Of a DNA stretch of 33,895 nucleotides, positions 25,458 through 33,895 are shown in pieces (positions within the stretch are counted from its first letter, which is position 1; each line of letters begins with the position of its first letter). Below the pieces are notes generated by a model. It was not told the origin of the DNA. It ran no database searches and saw only the letters and a list, made by a program, of their open reading frames with translations. Both the position numbers and the translations under genes were made by a program. Location of the stretch: contig DEQB01000072.1 in assembly GCA_002359085.1 (NCBI GenBank), forward strand, positions 1 through 33,895, written 5' to 3'. The DNA is from Erysipelothrix sp. UBA3377 (GTDB taxonomy: Bacteria; Bacillota_I; Bacilli_A; Erysipelotrichales; Erysipelotrichaceae).

Positions 25458-26128
25458 ACAAACTCCCTCTCAAAAATCATAAATACTTTTTCACCTTCAT
25501 CTGAAATTCCCTCGTGTTCAAAATCAGTATAAACCTTTACATTGTATCCCCTGTTTTTAAACATATCCATTAAAGTTGTGGGTTCAAAAACCCATTGAAC
25601 GATGGTCTCTACTTGACCATTCAAAAAGTTAATTTGGTGCTGCAAATATTGATCATTCGCTGTAATTAAATAGGCGTAATCAAAGTTTTCAGTACTGCCT
25701 TCTTCAAAATAAGGTGTTTCAAATTCAATCAAACGATATGGATGGTGACAATCAACAATAATATAATTTGATAACTTAACTGCATTCTCTACGAATTTTT
25801 CCAAATCATTGATATCAAGCATGTAGTTTAAACTATCTCCCACACAAACCAACGTATCATACTGTTTGTCATGATAATCTAAGAAATTACCCTGTTTAAC
25901 AAAATCTTTTAAGTTTGGATATTTAGAAACAGCTTTATCCAGCATGCTTTGATCCAAATCGATGCCTTTGATTTCATAATCCTTAGAAAAAAGATTTAAA
26001 AGATCGCCACTACCACAGGCAAACTCCAAAATGGAATGACCCTTTAAATGTGATGCGATGAATTCATAATATAACTGTGTTCCCTGTAAATCAGAAAACA
26101 AGTCATCATAATAATCAATCACGTACAT
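25454..26128 (-). CDS. yqeM: SAM-dependent methyltransferase YqeM
   Basis: A class I methyltransferase of 224 residues. Motif I ILEFACGSGDLL binds SAM, followed by the acidic GIDLDQSML and a central VCVGDSLNYM motif typical of YqeM. The substrate is not known. The ATG at 26126-26128 overlaps rsfS by 14 bases; the frame stays open 21 codons upstream but only within rsfS. The order yqeH-yqeI-nadD-yqeK-rsfS-yqeM is conserved in Bacillus and supports the name. Confidence 0.85.
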   Translation of the reverse strand: MYVIDYYDDLFSDLQGTQLYYEFIASHLKGHSILEFACGSGDLLNLFSKDYEIKGIDLDQSMLDKAVSKYPNLKDFVKQGNFLDYHDKQYDTLVCVGDSLNYMLDINDLEKFVENAVKLSNYIIVDCHHPYRLIEFETPYFEEGSTENFDYAYLITANDQYLQHQINFLNGQVETIVQWVFEPTTLMDMFKNRGYNVKVYTDFEHEGISDEGEKVFMIFEREFV

Positions 26129-26438
26129 ACCCCGTATACAGTTTTTCCATATTGTAGTATGCACGTTCATCACTTTGGAAGATATGAACAATTACATCAT
26201 GGGCATCAATTACGATCCATTTGGAATCGGATTGACCTTTTTGCGGTAATATATCATAACCTGCATTCAAAATGGCTTTTTCTACGTCATGGTAAATTGC
26301 GTTAACTTGACGTGTACTGGGTGCATCACAAATTACAAAATAGTCACAAATTGGGCTGGTGTTTTTAAAATCAACAACCTTTATATCTTGAGCTTTCTTA
26401 TCTTCTAGCGATTCAACAATTACATCTAATAATGTCAT
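26115..26438 (-). CDS. rsfS: Ribosomal silencing factor RsfS (YqeL)
   Basis: RsfS binds uL14 and keeps 50S from joining 30S, slowing translation in starvation. The 107-residue protein has the family stretches IKVVDFKNTSPICDYFVIC and GQSDSKWIVIDAHDVIVHIF, and ends ERAYYNMEKLY. ATGA overlap with nadD/yqeK and a GGAG site inside it. Confidence 0.95.
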   Translation of the reverse strand: MTLLDVIVESLEDKKAQDIKVVDFKNTSPICDYFVICDAPSTRQVNAIYHDVEKAILNAGYDILPQKGQSDSKWIVIDAHDVIVHIFQSDERAYYNMEKLYTGYVRD

Positions 26439-27445
26439 AAATTCTCCTTCAAATATTTTTTTTGATTTTCTTTAACTGCGATAAATCCTTTATTTAAGTC
26501 TTGATGTGCGATTCTAACGTATTCAGAAGCATCATAAGGTCTGCCTTTTTCACATTTGTCAGCAATAAACAATACCTTACCCAATGAAAAATCTGTCTCA
26601 CCAGAAACATGATTTTCAATGGCATCTAAGACTTCAATATCCGTAATATGATACTTTTCTTTTAAAATATAACTGGCACCATATGCGTGATAGTATGCTT
26701 TAGGCAAAGACAAAGCTTCTGGCTTATATTCAGAAACAATTTGGGTTAAAGTATCCATATCCCACTCTTTACAATAATCATGCATCATCGCACTCAGCAT
26801 TGTTTTATCCAAATCAATACTGTGTGTTTTCGCAAGCGATAAGGCCAGCTTTGTCACACTGAGTGTGTGATTGTATCTTTTCTCACTCATATGTGATTGT
26901 AACATGGTATGGAGATACAATCCATTTTCCATCATGTACTTTAAAATAAGTGGATCAGTTTCATAGGATTTACCCTGACGAATGGCCGTTGAACTGACAT
27001 CCATCATATCGCCACTTATTTTCTTAAAGCCATGGTCATTGTTGTAACCCGGTCTTTGATATACATAGAACGTTACCCATGATTTTAAAATATCAATGTC
27101 TTTCCATTGATCCAAAGCATCCAGTTGATCCGATCCAATAAGCCAGTCAAACTGGGTATTTGGATGTTTTTCTTTCAATGCTTTGATAGTATCGACGGAA
27201 TAGGAAGGCACAGGCAAAGTACTTTCAATGTCACAAATTTCTAAGTTTGGATCATCTTTTATCATGAGTTCAATCATATCTTTTCTTGATGCAAAAGAGG
27301 ACGCATCCTCCTTAAATGGACTGAGACCAGCTAAAAGAAACCACAATGCATCGTGATTTGTTTCAGCCAGTGCTTTTTTAGCGATGTGTAAATGTCCATT
27401 ATGAATGGGGTCAAAAGAACCCCCAAAAAGTAAGACTTTTCTCAA
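26435..27445 (-). CDS. nadD: Fused nicotinate-nucleotide adenylyltransferase NadD and HD phosphohydrolase YqeK
   Basis: One 336-residue protein joins two enzymes that are separate neighbours in Bacillus. Residues 1-185 are NadD: GGSFDPIHNGHL (8-19) and SSTAIRQG (151-158) bind ATP and nicotinate mononucleotide for NAD synthesis. Residues about 186-336 are a YqeK HD domain with His193, His222-Asp223, His253, His279 and Asp296; such domains hydrolyse Ap4A symmetrically. No stop separates the halves and the linker is short. The start is TTG at 27443-27445, overlapping the yqeI stop by 4 bases. Confidence 0.94.
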   Translation of the reverse strand: MRKVLLFGGSFDPIHNGHLHIAKKALAETNHDALWFLLAGLSPFKEDASSFASRKDMIELMIKDDPNLEICDIESTLPVPSYSVDTIKALKEKHPNTQFDWLIGSDQLDALDQWKDIDILKSWVTFYVYQRPGYNNDHGFKKISGDMMDVSSTAIRQGKSYETDPLILKYMMENGLYLHTMLQSHMSEKRYNHTLSVTKLALSLAKTHSIDLDKTMLSAMMHDYCKEWDMDTLTQIVSEYKPEALSLPKAYYHAYGASYILKEKYHITDIEVLDAIENHVSGETDFSLGKVLFIADKCEKGRPYDASEYVRIAHQDLNKGFIAVKENQKKYLKENL

Positions 27446-27726
27446 ATAATGATACGTCCTTCCTTATTGTATCGATATACAATCAAAACTCTTCCTACAT
27501 TACTGATAACATCAACCGAAAATTGATCGACCAATACCTGTGCAACATCATCGGTTGTGACGGGTGCACTTTTCAATAAATTAATCTTTACGAGATTGTG
27601 TGCCAAAAGTGCATTTTCAAAACTCTCTAAAACAGTATCCGTAATCCCATTTTTTCCAATTTGCACAATGGCTTTTTCCTCATGTGCAATACTTCTTAAT
27701 TTCTTTTTATCTGCGTTACTTAACAT
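27442..27726 (-). CDS. yhbY: CRM-domain RNA-binding protein YqeI/YhbY
   Basis: A 94-residue single CRM domain that binds pre-50S rRNA. It has KKLRSIAHEEKAIVQIGKNGIT with the GKNG loop, and ends with IGRV-like NVGRVLIVYRYN. TAATG joins it to yqeH and a 4-base overlap to nadD/yqeK. Confidence 0.93.
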   Translation of the reverse strand: MLSNADKKKLRSIAHEEKAIVQIGKNGITDTVLESFENALLAHNLVKINLLKSAPVTTDDVAQVLVDQFSVDVISNVGRVLIVYRYNKEGRIII

Positions 27727-28748
27727 TATATAATCGCCTTTCTGAGTATAACTTCTGCGTCGATATCGAACACGGTTTTTAAACGGTTGTATTCACCTTG
27801 TATAGAAATGAATCCCACATCAAATATTTCTAAATCGATGCGATGTTCCTTACGCGGCCAGTGTCTTTCTTTATAAACTGGATTGAGAATCATAAACTCA
27901 TGTTCCAATTCAAGGTTTGACGGGGCACGTTCTGGTTTAACACGCTTCACTTCAAAAGGTAAATAACTTACAATCGTAATTTTATCTTTGGGATCAATTT
28001 CTATATAACCCAAGTTTCCAAGTATGATTGATTGCTTCTCATAGATCTGAATGATGGTTGGTTTGATTGTCTTTTTTGGGGATAATAAAACCAAACTATC
28101 GTCCGTAAACTTTTGTGGAAGCTTGGATTCTTTCAAAAATCCTGGGGTATCGTACAAATCATAATCCCCATCTTCAATATGAATGATGCTTGCAGTCGTG
28201 CTTGAAACTGGAGATACAGATAAAGTATCTTTACCTACTAAAGCATTCAGCAATGAGCTTTTACCCGCATTGATACACCCCACAAAAGCAACGGGAGCAT
28301 CTTCTAAATATGGATACAGTGGCTCTAATGAACGTTCAATCTTTGAGGATACAAAGACCATATCCATGAGCTTCACATTGTATTCTTTTAAAAGTCGCAT
28401 GATAGATTGTTTGAGTTTGTTGTTTGAAACTGATTTCGGTAGTAAGTCTCGTTTATTAACCACCAGTACAACATTCTTTTTTGAAAGTCCACGGATGAGT
28501 CCATCATGTAAACTTTGGTTGAGGTGCATTACATCAACAATCCAAAAGATATGACCCTCAAAACTTTCGATAAACGCTAATGTTTCAGCTGTATCAACAT
28601 CTGCCTTAACATGTTTATAATCACGATAATGACGTAATCTAAAACATGATTGACATAAATCATGATCCAGTGATCTTGCATATCCGGCACCCCCAACAGT
28701 TTCTGTTTGTAGGTAAATGCCACATCCTTGACATTGTTTCTGTGTCAC
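27726..28748 (-). CDS. yqeH: Circularly permuted ribosome-assembly GTPase YqeH
   Basis: YqeH is needed for 30S assembly and stability. The 340 residues start with a zinc finger (Cys6, Cys9, Cys32, Cys35). The GTPase motifs come in permuted order: G4 NKRD first, then G1 GCINAGKSS, then G3 DTPG. A C-terminal RNA-interaction domain follows. Length is slightly below the 366 of Bacillus. The GTG at 28746-28748 has AGGAGG seven bases away, 11 bases after parC. Confidence 0.95.
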   Translation of the reverse strand: MTQKQCQGCGIYLQTETVGGAGYARSLDHDLCQSCFRLRHYRDYKHVKADVDTAETLAFIESFEGHIFWIVDVMHLNQSLHDGLIRGLSKKNVVLVVNKRDLLPKSVSNNKLKQSIMRLLKEYNVKLMDMVFVSSKIERSLEPLYPYLEDAPVAFVGCINAGKSSLLNALVGKDTLSVSPVSSTTASIIHIEDGDYDLYDTPGFLKESKLPQKFTDDSLVLLSPKKTIKPTIIQIYEKQSIILGNLGYIEIDPKDKITIVSYLPFEVKRVKPERAPSNLELEHEFMILNPVYKERHWPRKEHRIDLEIFDVGFISIQGEYNRLKTVFDIDAEVILRKAII

Positions 28749-28759
28749 TTCAATTCCTC

Positions 28760-31225
28760 CTAAATGTCCAGTTTTAAAGGTTCGGGATCATTTTTTGATG
28801 CCGCAACTGGAAAACTTACTTTTTGAGTATACTTCACTTTATCGATGATAAAGAAGGGTTCAACCTTTAACACTTGGGAATAGGTTGATGAGAAGTTCAT
28901 CAAAGGTATTTCTTTCAATTCAAAAATATTCAGCGCATCCGTATAATACGTAATCGCATCATTGATGTTTCCAACACCGATAAATTTAATATGGTGCGGA
29001 TTACTCTTAACTTTACGAGCTGCTAAAACACCCATTGTGCTTCTGTTATTGACCGGAACATCATCGTTCTTAATACGTTTAAAGTGATAACGATCCGACA
29101 GAATAAAGATGTCACTTTCATGATCAATCACATTAACAGCAGTGATATAATCACCAGCTTTTAACTTCATACCGATCACCCCTTTGGCTCTTAACCCTTG
29201 AGGATTGATGTCTTTGAGATCCAGACGCATAAATTGGCTTTCATGACTTCCCATCAAAATATGAGAATCATCGAAACTCAGATACGCACCCACCAATGTG
29301 TCATCTTTTTCTAAATTAATAATATCATACAGCCGGTTATTACGTACCACTTCTAAATCTTTAACTAAGCTACGTTTAACCATACCATTACGTGTCACCA
29401 TTGAAAGATACATATGGGTATCAAAATCATCAACCATGAAGGCATTGATTATTTCTTCATTTGGATCCAATTTAACATATTCATTCAAATGAGATCCAAT
29501 ATCTCGCCATCTGGCTTCTTCAATCTCATGAACCAACAGATGTCCATATCGACCTTTAGACGTAATAAAGACGATTTGGTCTAGCGTTTGAACTTGACCC
29601 ACAAAGATCGGATGATCCCCTTCATTTAAGGCAACCATGTTTTGTTGGGAAGAGTTATAGGAACGCAAACTTACACGTTTGAGATATCCTTCTTGAGTGA
29701 GAGTCAACATGACGCTCTCATTTTGAATCAAACTGAGTCGATCAATCTCAAGCTCAGAGATTTCATCTTCAATAACAGAACGTCTGGGTGTATCAAAGAT
29801 TTCTTTCACTTCATTAAACTCTTGAATCAAGACCATTTTTAACATGTTTTCATCATTCAATATTAAATTTAATTCTTCAAGTTCATTCGCAAGTTTTGCG
29901 AATTCTTCACGTAAGCTAACAATATCCGTTGAACTCAAGCGATAAAGTTGTAAGTCAACAATCGCACTGGCCTGTTCAAACGAGAAATCAAAAGCTTCCA
30001 TTAAATTGTCGCGGGAATCCCCTCTGTTTTTGGATTTACGAATGATCGCGATGATTTCATCCAAAATACTGACTGCTTTAATCAATCCTTCAATAATATG
30101 AAGTCTGGCTTCTTTCTTATTGAAACGATACTGAGAGCGATTTAAAACGACTTCTTTTCTAAACGCAATATAGGCGTCAATGATTTCTAAGACACCCGTT
30201 AATTTGGGCCTTTGATCAATAATTGAAACCATATTCGCATTGTAATAAACTTGTAATTCAGTTTCTTTTAAGAAAAGGTTTAGAATACTTTCAGCATTTG
30301 CACCTTTCTTACAATCAATCACAATTCTCAAACCATTTCGATCGGATTCATCACGAACGTCCATGACATCGCCCAAACCTTCGTCCTGTTTTGCGAAGCG
30401 TAATTCATCAATTTTACGAACAACATTACTTTTAATCACTTCATAAGGCAGTTCTGTAATCACAATTTGAATTAAGTTTTTCTTTTCAACAATCTCCGAT
30501 TTCGCACGCAGTACAATACGACCTTTACCTGTTTCCAGGATATTCATAATCCCTTCTTTACCTTGGATGATGGCACCCGTAGGAAAGTCAGGACCTTTGA
30601 TGAACTGAGAAATTTCTTCAAAGGTACAATTTTCATTTTGCATGCGATAAATGACAGCATTTAAAACCTCACCCAAATTAAAAGGTGGAATCTTTGTGGC
30701 ATAACCCGATGCAATACCCGTAGCACCGTTAACCAATAAATTTGGGAAACGTGTCGGTAATATCGAAGGTTCTGTTGTCATATCGTCAAAGTTTAAGACG
30801 AAAGGAACGGTATCTTCCTCAATGTTTTCAAGTAAATAATGGGCAATCTTGGATAAACGAGCTTCCGTATAACGCATCGCCGCAGCAGGGTCATCATCAA
30901 TTGAACCATTGTTTCCCTGCATATCCACAAGGGGCATGTTCATCTTCCAGCTTTGACTCAAGCGCACCATGGCTTCATAAACTGAAATGTCACCATGTGG
31001 GTGATAGTTACCGATAACCAGACCCACTGTTTTGGCTGATTTTCGGTACGGTTTATCATATAAGTTTCTCTCGTGGTACATCGCATAGAGAATCCGTCTT
31101 TGAACCGGTTTTAAGCCATCTCTTACATCCGGTAAAGCACGCTCTTGAATAATATATTTGGAGTAACGACCAAAACGATCACCCACAAGATCTTCCAAGG
31201 GTACTTTAATATAATCAGAACTCAT
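28760..31225 (-). CDS. parC: DNA topoisomerase IV subunit A (ParC/GrlA)
   Basis: ParC cuts and rejoins DNA as the A subunit of topoisomerase IV, which decatenates daughter chromosomes. The 821 residues have the breakage-reunion domain with catalytic Tyr119 (AMRYTEARL) and a C-terminal beta-pinwheel. The quinolone-determining stretch reads HPHGDISVYEAM: Ile is at residue 80, where E. coli ParC and S. aureus GrlA have Ser80, while Glu84 is retained. This position is the classic fluoroquinolone target. Assignment to ParC rather than GyrA rests on pairing with parE and on the plsY-parE-parC neighbourhood. The ATG at 31223-31225 overlaps parE by 11 bases with AGGAGG inside parE. Confidence 0.95.
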   Translation of the reverse strand: MSSDYIKVPLEDLVGDRFGRYSKYIIQERALPDVRDGLKPVQRRILYAMYHERNLYDKPYRKSAKTVGLVIGNYHPHGDISVYEAMVRLSQSWKMNMPLVDMQGNNGSIDDDPAAAMRYTEARLSKIAHYLLENIEEDTVPFVLNFDDMTTEPSILPTRFPNLLVNGATGIASGYATKIPPFNLGEVLNAVIYRMQNENCTFEEISQFIKGPDFPTGAIIQGKEGIMNILETGKGRIVLRAKSEIVEKKNLIQIVITELPYEVIKSNVVRKIDELRFAKQDEGLGDVMDVRDESDRNGLRIVIDCKKGANAESILNLFLKETELQVYYNANMVSIIDQRPKLTGVLEIIDAYIAFRKEVVLNRSQYRFNKKEARLHIIEGLIKAVSILDEIIAIIRKSKNRGDSRDNLMEAFDFSFEQASAIVDLQLYRLSSTDIVSLREEFAKLANELEELNLILNDENMLKMVLIQEFNEVKEIFDTPRRSVIEDEISELEIDRLSLIQNESVMLTLTQEGYLKRVSLRSYNSSQQNMVALNEGDHPIFVGQVQTLDQIVFITSKGRYGHLLVHEIEEARWRDIGSHLNEYVKLDPNEEIINAFMVDDFDTHMYLSMVTRNGMVKRSLVKDLEVVRNNRLYDIINLEKDDTLVGAYLSFDDSHILMGSHESQFMRLDLKDINPQGLRAKGVIGMKLKAGDYITAVNVIDHESDIFILSDRYHFKRIKNDDVPVNNRSTMGVLAARKVKSNPHHIKFIGVGNINDAITYYTDALNIFELKEIPLMNFSSTYSQVLKVEPFFIIDKVKYTQKVSFPVAASKNDPEPLKLDI

Positions 31226-33125
31226 GGTTGTCCTCCTCTAGTGTAAACGCAACGTTTTGTTCAATCCAATCACGGCGCACATCCACTTTATCACCCATCA
31301 AGGTTGAAACACGACGATCTGCTTTATAGAAGTCATCGATTTGTACTTGAAGTAAGGTTCTACTTTTTGGATTCATCGTCGTATCCCATAACTGGTCCGC
31401 ATTCATTTCACCCAATCCCTTATAGCGTTGGATATCAATTTTTCCGTATTTTTCGCGCAGTTCATTCAAGGATTCATCATCATATAGATACTGTTCCTTG
31501 CCTTTAACCATCACACGATATAACGGTGGTTGTGCCACATACACATAACCTTCCTCGATTAAAGGACGCATATATCTGAAGAAAAAAGTTAAAAGCAATA
31601 CTTGAATATGTGCCCCATCCGTATCAGCGTCAGTCATAATGATAATTTTGTTATAGTTTGAATCTTTAACTTCAAAATCATTTCCCATACCCGCACCGAC
31701 AGTATGAATGATTGTATTCAACTCTTCATTCTTTAAAATTTCGTCTAAATTGGATTTTTGAGTGTTCAAAACTTTACCTCTAAGCGGGAGTATCGCTTGA
31801 AAAGATGAATCTCGACCTTGTTTCGCACTACCACCCGCACTGTCTCCCTCAACTAAAAAGAGCTCGTTCTTGGCTTTGTTTTTGGTTTGTGCATTCGCAA
31901 GTTTACCACTCAACAGTCTTTCAATCTTATTGTTTTTACCTTTTCGAGCACGATCTCTGGCTTGACGTGCCGCCTGACGTGCTTGTGATGATTTTTGAAT
32001 TTTACCCAAAATCACCATCGATGTTTCATGGTTTAAATCTAAGTAACGGGGCAAGTATTCCAAAATCACAGTTTCAACAACTTGTCGTGCTTGGGGCGTA
32101 CCCAGTTTGGATTTTGTTTGTCCCTCAAATTGTAATACGTTCTCAGGAATAGAGATGGATATGATGGATGAAAGTCCTTCACGAATATCACTACCCTCAA
32201 AGTTTTTATCTTTTTCTTTTAAAACACCGTGTTTACGTGCGTATTCATTGATAACTTTTGTGAGCCCGGAACGATATCCGACAACATGACTCCCACCATC
32301 GGTGGTTCGAACCAAGTTAACATATGAATAAACATTTTCGCTATAACCATCATCATATTGAAGCGCAATTTGAACTGCAATGCCATCTTGGCCCCCTTCA
32401 AGGATAATCGTTTCATTTAGAGTTTCTGTATCTTCATGAATGTACTCCATAAAAGCAGATAAACCCGCATCATATTTAAATTCTTTGAGATCTCCCGTTC
32501 TTTTGTCTTCAACGTGAAATTCAATACCTTCTAGTAAAAAGGCGGATTCTTGAATTCTTTCGCAAATGGTATCAAAACTGAATCTAACATTCTTAAAAAT
32601 TGATGCGTCAGCTTTAAAACGAACCAAGGATCCTTGTTTCTCTTTGGTGGAACTCTTAATGAGTTTACCAATTTTCTTACCACCATTCTCAAATTTCATT
32701 TCATAAGCAGCACCCTCTTTATAGACTGTCGCTTCTAAAAATTCACTCAATGCATTTACAACAGATGCACCCACACCGTGCAACCCACCACTGGTTTTAT
32801 ATCCAGCTTCTGATGAAAATTTTCCTCCAGCATGCAGTACAGTAAAAATAACCTGTAAAGCAGAAACACCGCTGGTGTGTTTTTCTACAGGCATACCACG
32901 ACCTTCATCACGGATGGACATTTTCAAATCATCCTCTATAATCAGTGTGATCTTTTTTCCAAATCCGTTCAATGCTTCGTCGATTGCGTTGTCAACGATT
33001 TCCCATACTAAATGGTGCAATCCACGTTGATCGGTTGACCCGATATACATACCTGGTCTTTTTCTTACGGCTTCTAACCCTTCAAGTATTTCAATGCTTG
33101 ATGCTGTATAGTTATTGTTTGTCAA
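31215..33125 (-). CDS. parE: DNA topoisomerase IV subunit B (ParE/GrlB)
   Basis: ParE is the ATPase subunit of topoisomerase IV. The 636 residues contain the GHKL ATPase domain with Glu42/Asn46 (EIVDNAIDEAL), DEGRGMPV and GGLHGVGASVVN. The TOPRIM domain shows LVEGDSAGGSAKQGRD, PLRGKVLNTQKS and DADTDGAHI. The QRDR-like part of ParE looks ordinary. The start is TTG at 33123-33125, seven bases after GAGAGGGG; no better ATG is available before the conserved N-terminus. First gene of the operon ending with mtnN. Confidence 0.96.
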   Translation of the reverse strand: MTNNNYTASSIEILEGLEAVRKRPGMYIGSTDQRGLHHLVWEIVDNAIDEALNGFGKKITLIIEDDLKMSIRDEGRGMPVEKHTSGVSALQVIFTVLHAGGKFSSEAGYKTSGGLHGVGASVVNALSEFLEATVYKEGAAYEMKFENGGKKIGKLIKSSTKEKQGSLVRFKADASIFKNVRFSFDTICERIQESAFLLEGIEFHVEDKRTGDLKEFKYDAGLSAFMEYIHEDTETLNETIILEGGQDGIAVQIALQYDDGYSENVYSYVNLVRTTDGGSHVVGYRSGLTKVINEYARKHGVLKEKDKNFEGSDIREGLSSIISISIPENVLQFEGQTKSKLGTPQARQVVETVILEYLPRYLDLNHETSMVILGKIQKSSQARQAARQARDRARKGKNNKIERLLSGKLANAQTKNKAKNELFLVEGDSAGGSAKQGRDSSFQAILPLRGKVLNTQKSNLDEILKNEELNTIIHTVGAGMGNDFEVKDSNYNKIIIMTDADTDGAHIQVLLLTFFFRYMRPLIEEGYVYVAQPPLYRVMVKGKEQYLYDDESLNELREKYGKIDIQRYKGLGEMNADQLWDTTMNPKSRTLLQVQIDDFYKADRRVSTLMGDKVDVRRDWIEQNVAFTLEEDNHEF

Positions 33126-33150
33126 TTATATACCCCTCTCAATCGATTAC

Positions 33151-33159
33151 ATTATACCA
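33151..33159 (-). promoter_or_regulatory. Extended -10 promoter for the parE operon
   Basis: Minus-strand TGGTATAAT is an extended -10 with a perfect TATAAT, about 26 bases before the parE start. A TGACAT lies 19 bp upstream of the hexamer; the extended motif makes a poor -35 tolerable. Confidence 0.55.
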
Positions 33160-33181
33160 AAAAAATGATTTAAATATGTCA

Positions 33182-33210
33182 TTGATTCACAAATAATGGT
33201 AAAATAAAAT
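33182..33210 (+). promoter_or_regulatory. Candidate promoter for plsY
   Basis: TTGATT (33182-33187) and TAAAAT (33205-33210) have 17-bp spacing, but that start would fall in the ribosome-binding site. An overlapping extended -10, TGGTAAAAT (33197-33205), fits better with a leader of about 15 bases. It diverges from the parE promoter in the same 100-bp gap. Confidence 0.45.
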
Positions 33211-33225
33211 TTAAGGAGGATGATT

Positions 33226-33828
33226 ATGAGACAGATATTGGCAATTTTAATTGGATACCTTATTGGTTCCGTTCCATTTGCACTCGTAATTGGAAAGGTT
33301 TTTTATAAAGTAGATATTCGTGAAATGGGTTCTGGAAACCTTGGTGGCACCAATGCAGGTAGAAACTTAGGGGCTAAGGCAGGTGTGGCTGTTGCGGTAC
33401 TCGACGTACTAAAAGCAACACTCGCCATGACCATTGTGCGATTTATAGCACCCGATTACATTATCTATGCAGGATTTTTCGCAACGTTGGGACATTGTTT
33501 CCCAGTATTCGCTAACTTTAGAGGTGGAAAAGCAGTATCCACTGCCTTTGGATTCTTATTGGGAATTACCATTTTTCTAACCCAAAGACCCTTAATTCAC
33601 TTATTACTACCCTTGGGTATATTCTTTTTAGTTTTATACCTTTCAAAAATGGTTTCATTTTCCGCAATGATCGCATTAACGATCGCTACGGCTCTTTTAT
33701 TTATAACTCAAAATAATTTAACGATTTCACTAACATTCTTATTAATAACAATTATTGTGATATACAGACACAAGGAAAACGTTAACAGAATCATAAATAA
33801 AGAAGAACGAAAAATTACGTGGATGTAA
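33226..33828 (+). CDS. plsY: Acyl-phosphate:glycerol-3-phosphate acyltransferase PlsY
   Basis: PlsY is the integral membrane enzyme that makes lysophosphatidate from acyl phosphate and glycerol 3-phosphate. The 200 residues hold about five transmembrane helices. The conserved loops are GSGNLGGTNAGRNLG (motif 1), GHCFPVFANFRGGKAVST (motif 2) and a C-terminal RHKENVNRI (motif 3). An ATG at 33220 touches the AAGGAGG; the ATG at 33226 has the right spacing and is chosen. The product acts with acyl phosphate, the molecule FakA also supplies. Divergent parE is a conserved Bacillus arrangement. Confidence 0.96.
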   Translation: MRQILAILIGYLIGSVPFALVIGKVFYKVDIREMGSGNLGGTNAGRNLGAKAGVAVAVLDVLKATLAMTIVRFIAPDYIIYAGFFATLGHCFPVFANFRGGKAVSTAFGFLLGITIFLTQRPLIHLLLPLGIFFLVLYLSKMVSFSAMIALTIATALLFITQNNLTISLTFLLITIIVIYRHKENVNRIINKEERKITWM

Positions 33829-33837
33829 GGAGATAAG

Positions 33838-33895
33838 ATGCTGAAAATTAATACCATTACAAAAACATATAACAAAACATTTGTTGCAGTAGATG
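33838..33895 (+). CDS. Partial ABC transporter ATP-binding protein (N-terminus)
   Basis: Nineteen codons of a gene cut by the right edge read MLKINTITKTYNKTFVAVD. This is the usual first strand and A-loop Tyr of an ABC ATPase (as in L-x-I-x-x-ITKTY). It starts 9 bases after plsY with GGAGA, so it is probably co-transcribed. Walker A is outside the window, so the call is provisional. Confidence 0.6.
   Translation, partial: MLKINTITKTYNKTFVAVD

Noticed and set aside
28760..33125. gyrA/gyrB instead of parC/parE
   Set aside because: The neighbours plsY and yqeH and the order B-subunit then A-subunit with 11-base overlap fit topoisomerase IV; gyrase genes usually sit by dnaA/recF.
1..33895. CRISPR array, tRNA, rRNA, IS element or prophage
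   Set aside because: I saw no regularly spaced repeats, cloverleaf-like segments, transposase or phage proteins; almost all DNA is explained by housekeeping genes.

Overview
The window is an almost uninterrupted block of housekeeping genes from a low-GC Gram-positive bacterium. Codons and intergenic DNA are AT-rich, ribosome-binding sites are strong GGAGG-type, GTG and TTG starts are frequent, and promoters look sigma-A-like. A shortened SMC, a fused NadD-YqeK, a single-subunit-type DnaE, the Prp/L27 maturation pair and the order parE-parC-yqeH-yqeI together suggest an Erysipelothrix-like member of the Erysipelotrichia. That placement is an inference from content, not from a database match. 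Nearly every gene lies on the minus strand. The plus-strand genes are a polysaccharide deacetylase, a small membrane-anchored protein, plsY and the start of an ABC ATPase.

Layout from left to right, with minus-strand operons read right to left. Region 1-9853 holds three blocks. rplU-prp-rpmA starts from a near-consensus promoter with a structured L21-type leader and ends at a terminator. obgE-ruvA-ruvB-murG-divIB follows, and links ribosome assembly, Holliday-junction migration, lipid II synthesis and the divisome. asp23-fakA then has its own promoter and a terminator, followed by recG and the first codons of a further gene. Region 10141-10892 holds an isolated bacteriocin-export-type ABC ATPase. 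It is preceded by only the last 41 codons of its permease partner, so it looks like a decaying accessory module. Region 11036-14580 holds a PgdA/PdaC-like peptidoglycan deacetylase converging on an OmpR-family two-component system. The regulator gene has a TTTCAC direct repeat with an 11-bp period upstream. Region 14621-23999 holds smc-ftsY-ylxM-ackA-nrnA, tightly overlapped, with a terminator at the end of nrnA, then dnaE.

Region 24173-24748 is an unrecognised membrane-anchored protein with a possible thioredoxin-like fold. Region 24780-33125 is one long overlapped operon: parE-parC-yqeH-yqeI-nadD/yqeK-rsfS-yqeM-mtnN. It combines topoisomerase IV, 30S and 50S assembly factors, NAD synthesis, Ap4A breakdown and methyl-cycle salvage. 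plsY diverges from parE through a 100-bp promoter region, and the window ends 19 codons into an ABC ATPase.

I see no CRISPR array, tRNA, rRNA, insertion sequence or prophage. The points most worth a second look are isoleucine at ParC position 80 (the quinolone-resistance position), the truncated permease with its surviving ATPase, the direct repeats upstream of the response regulator, the unrecognised 191-residue protein, and the leader and terminator arrangements. I did not find a convincing novel multi-gene system.
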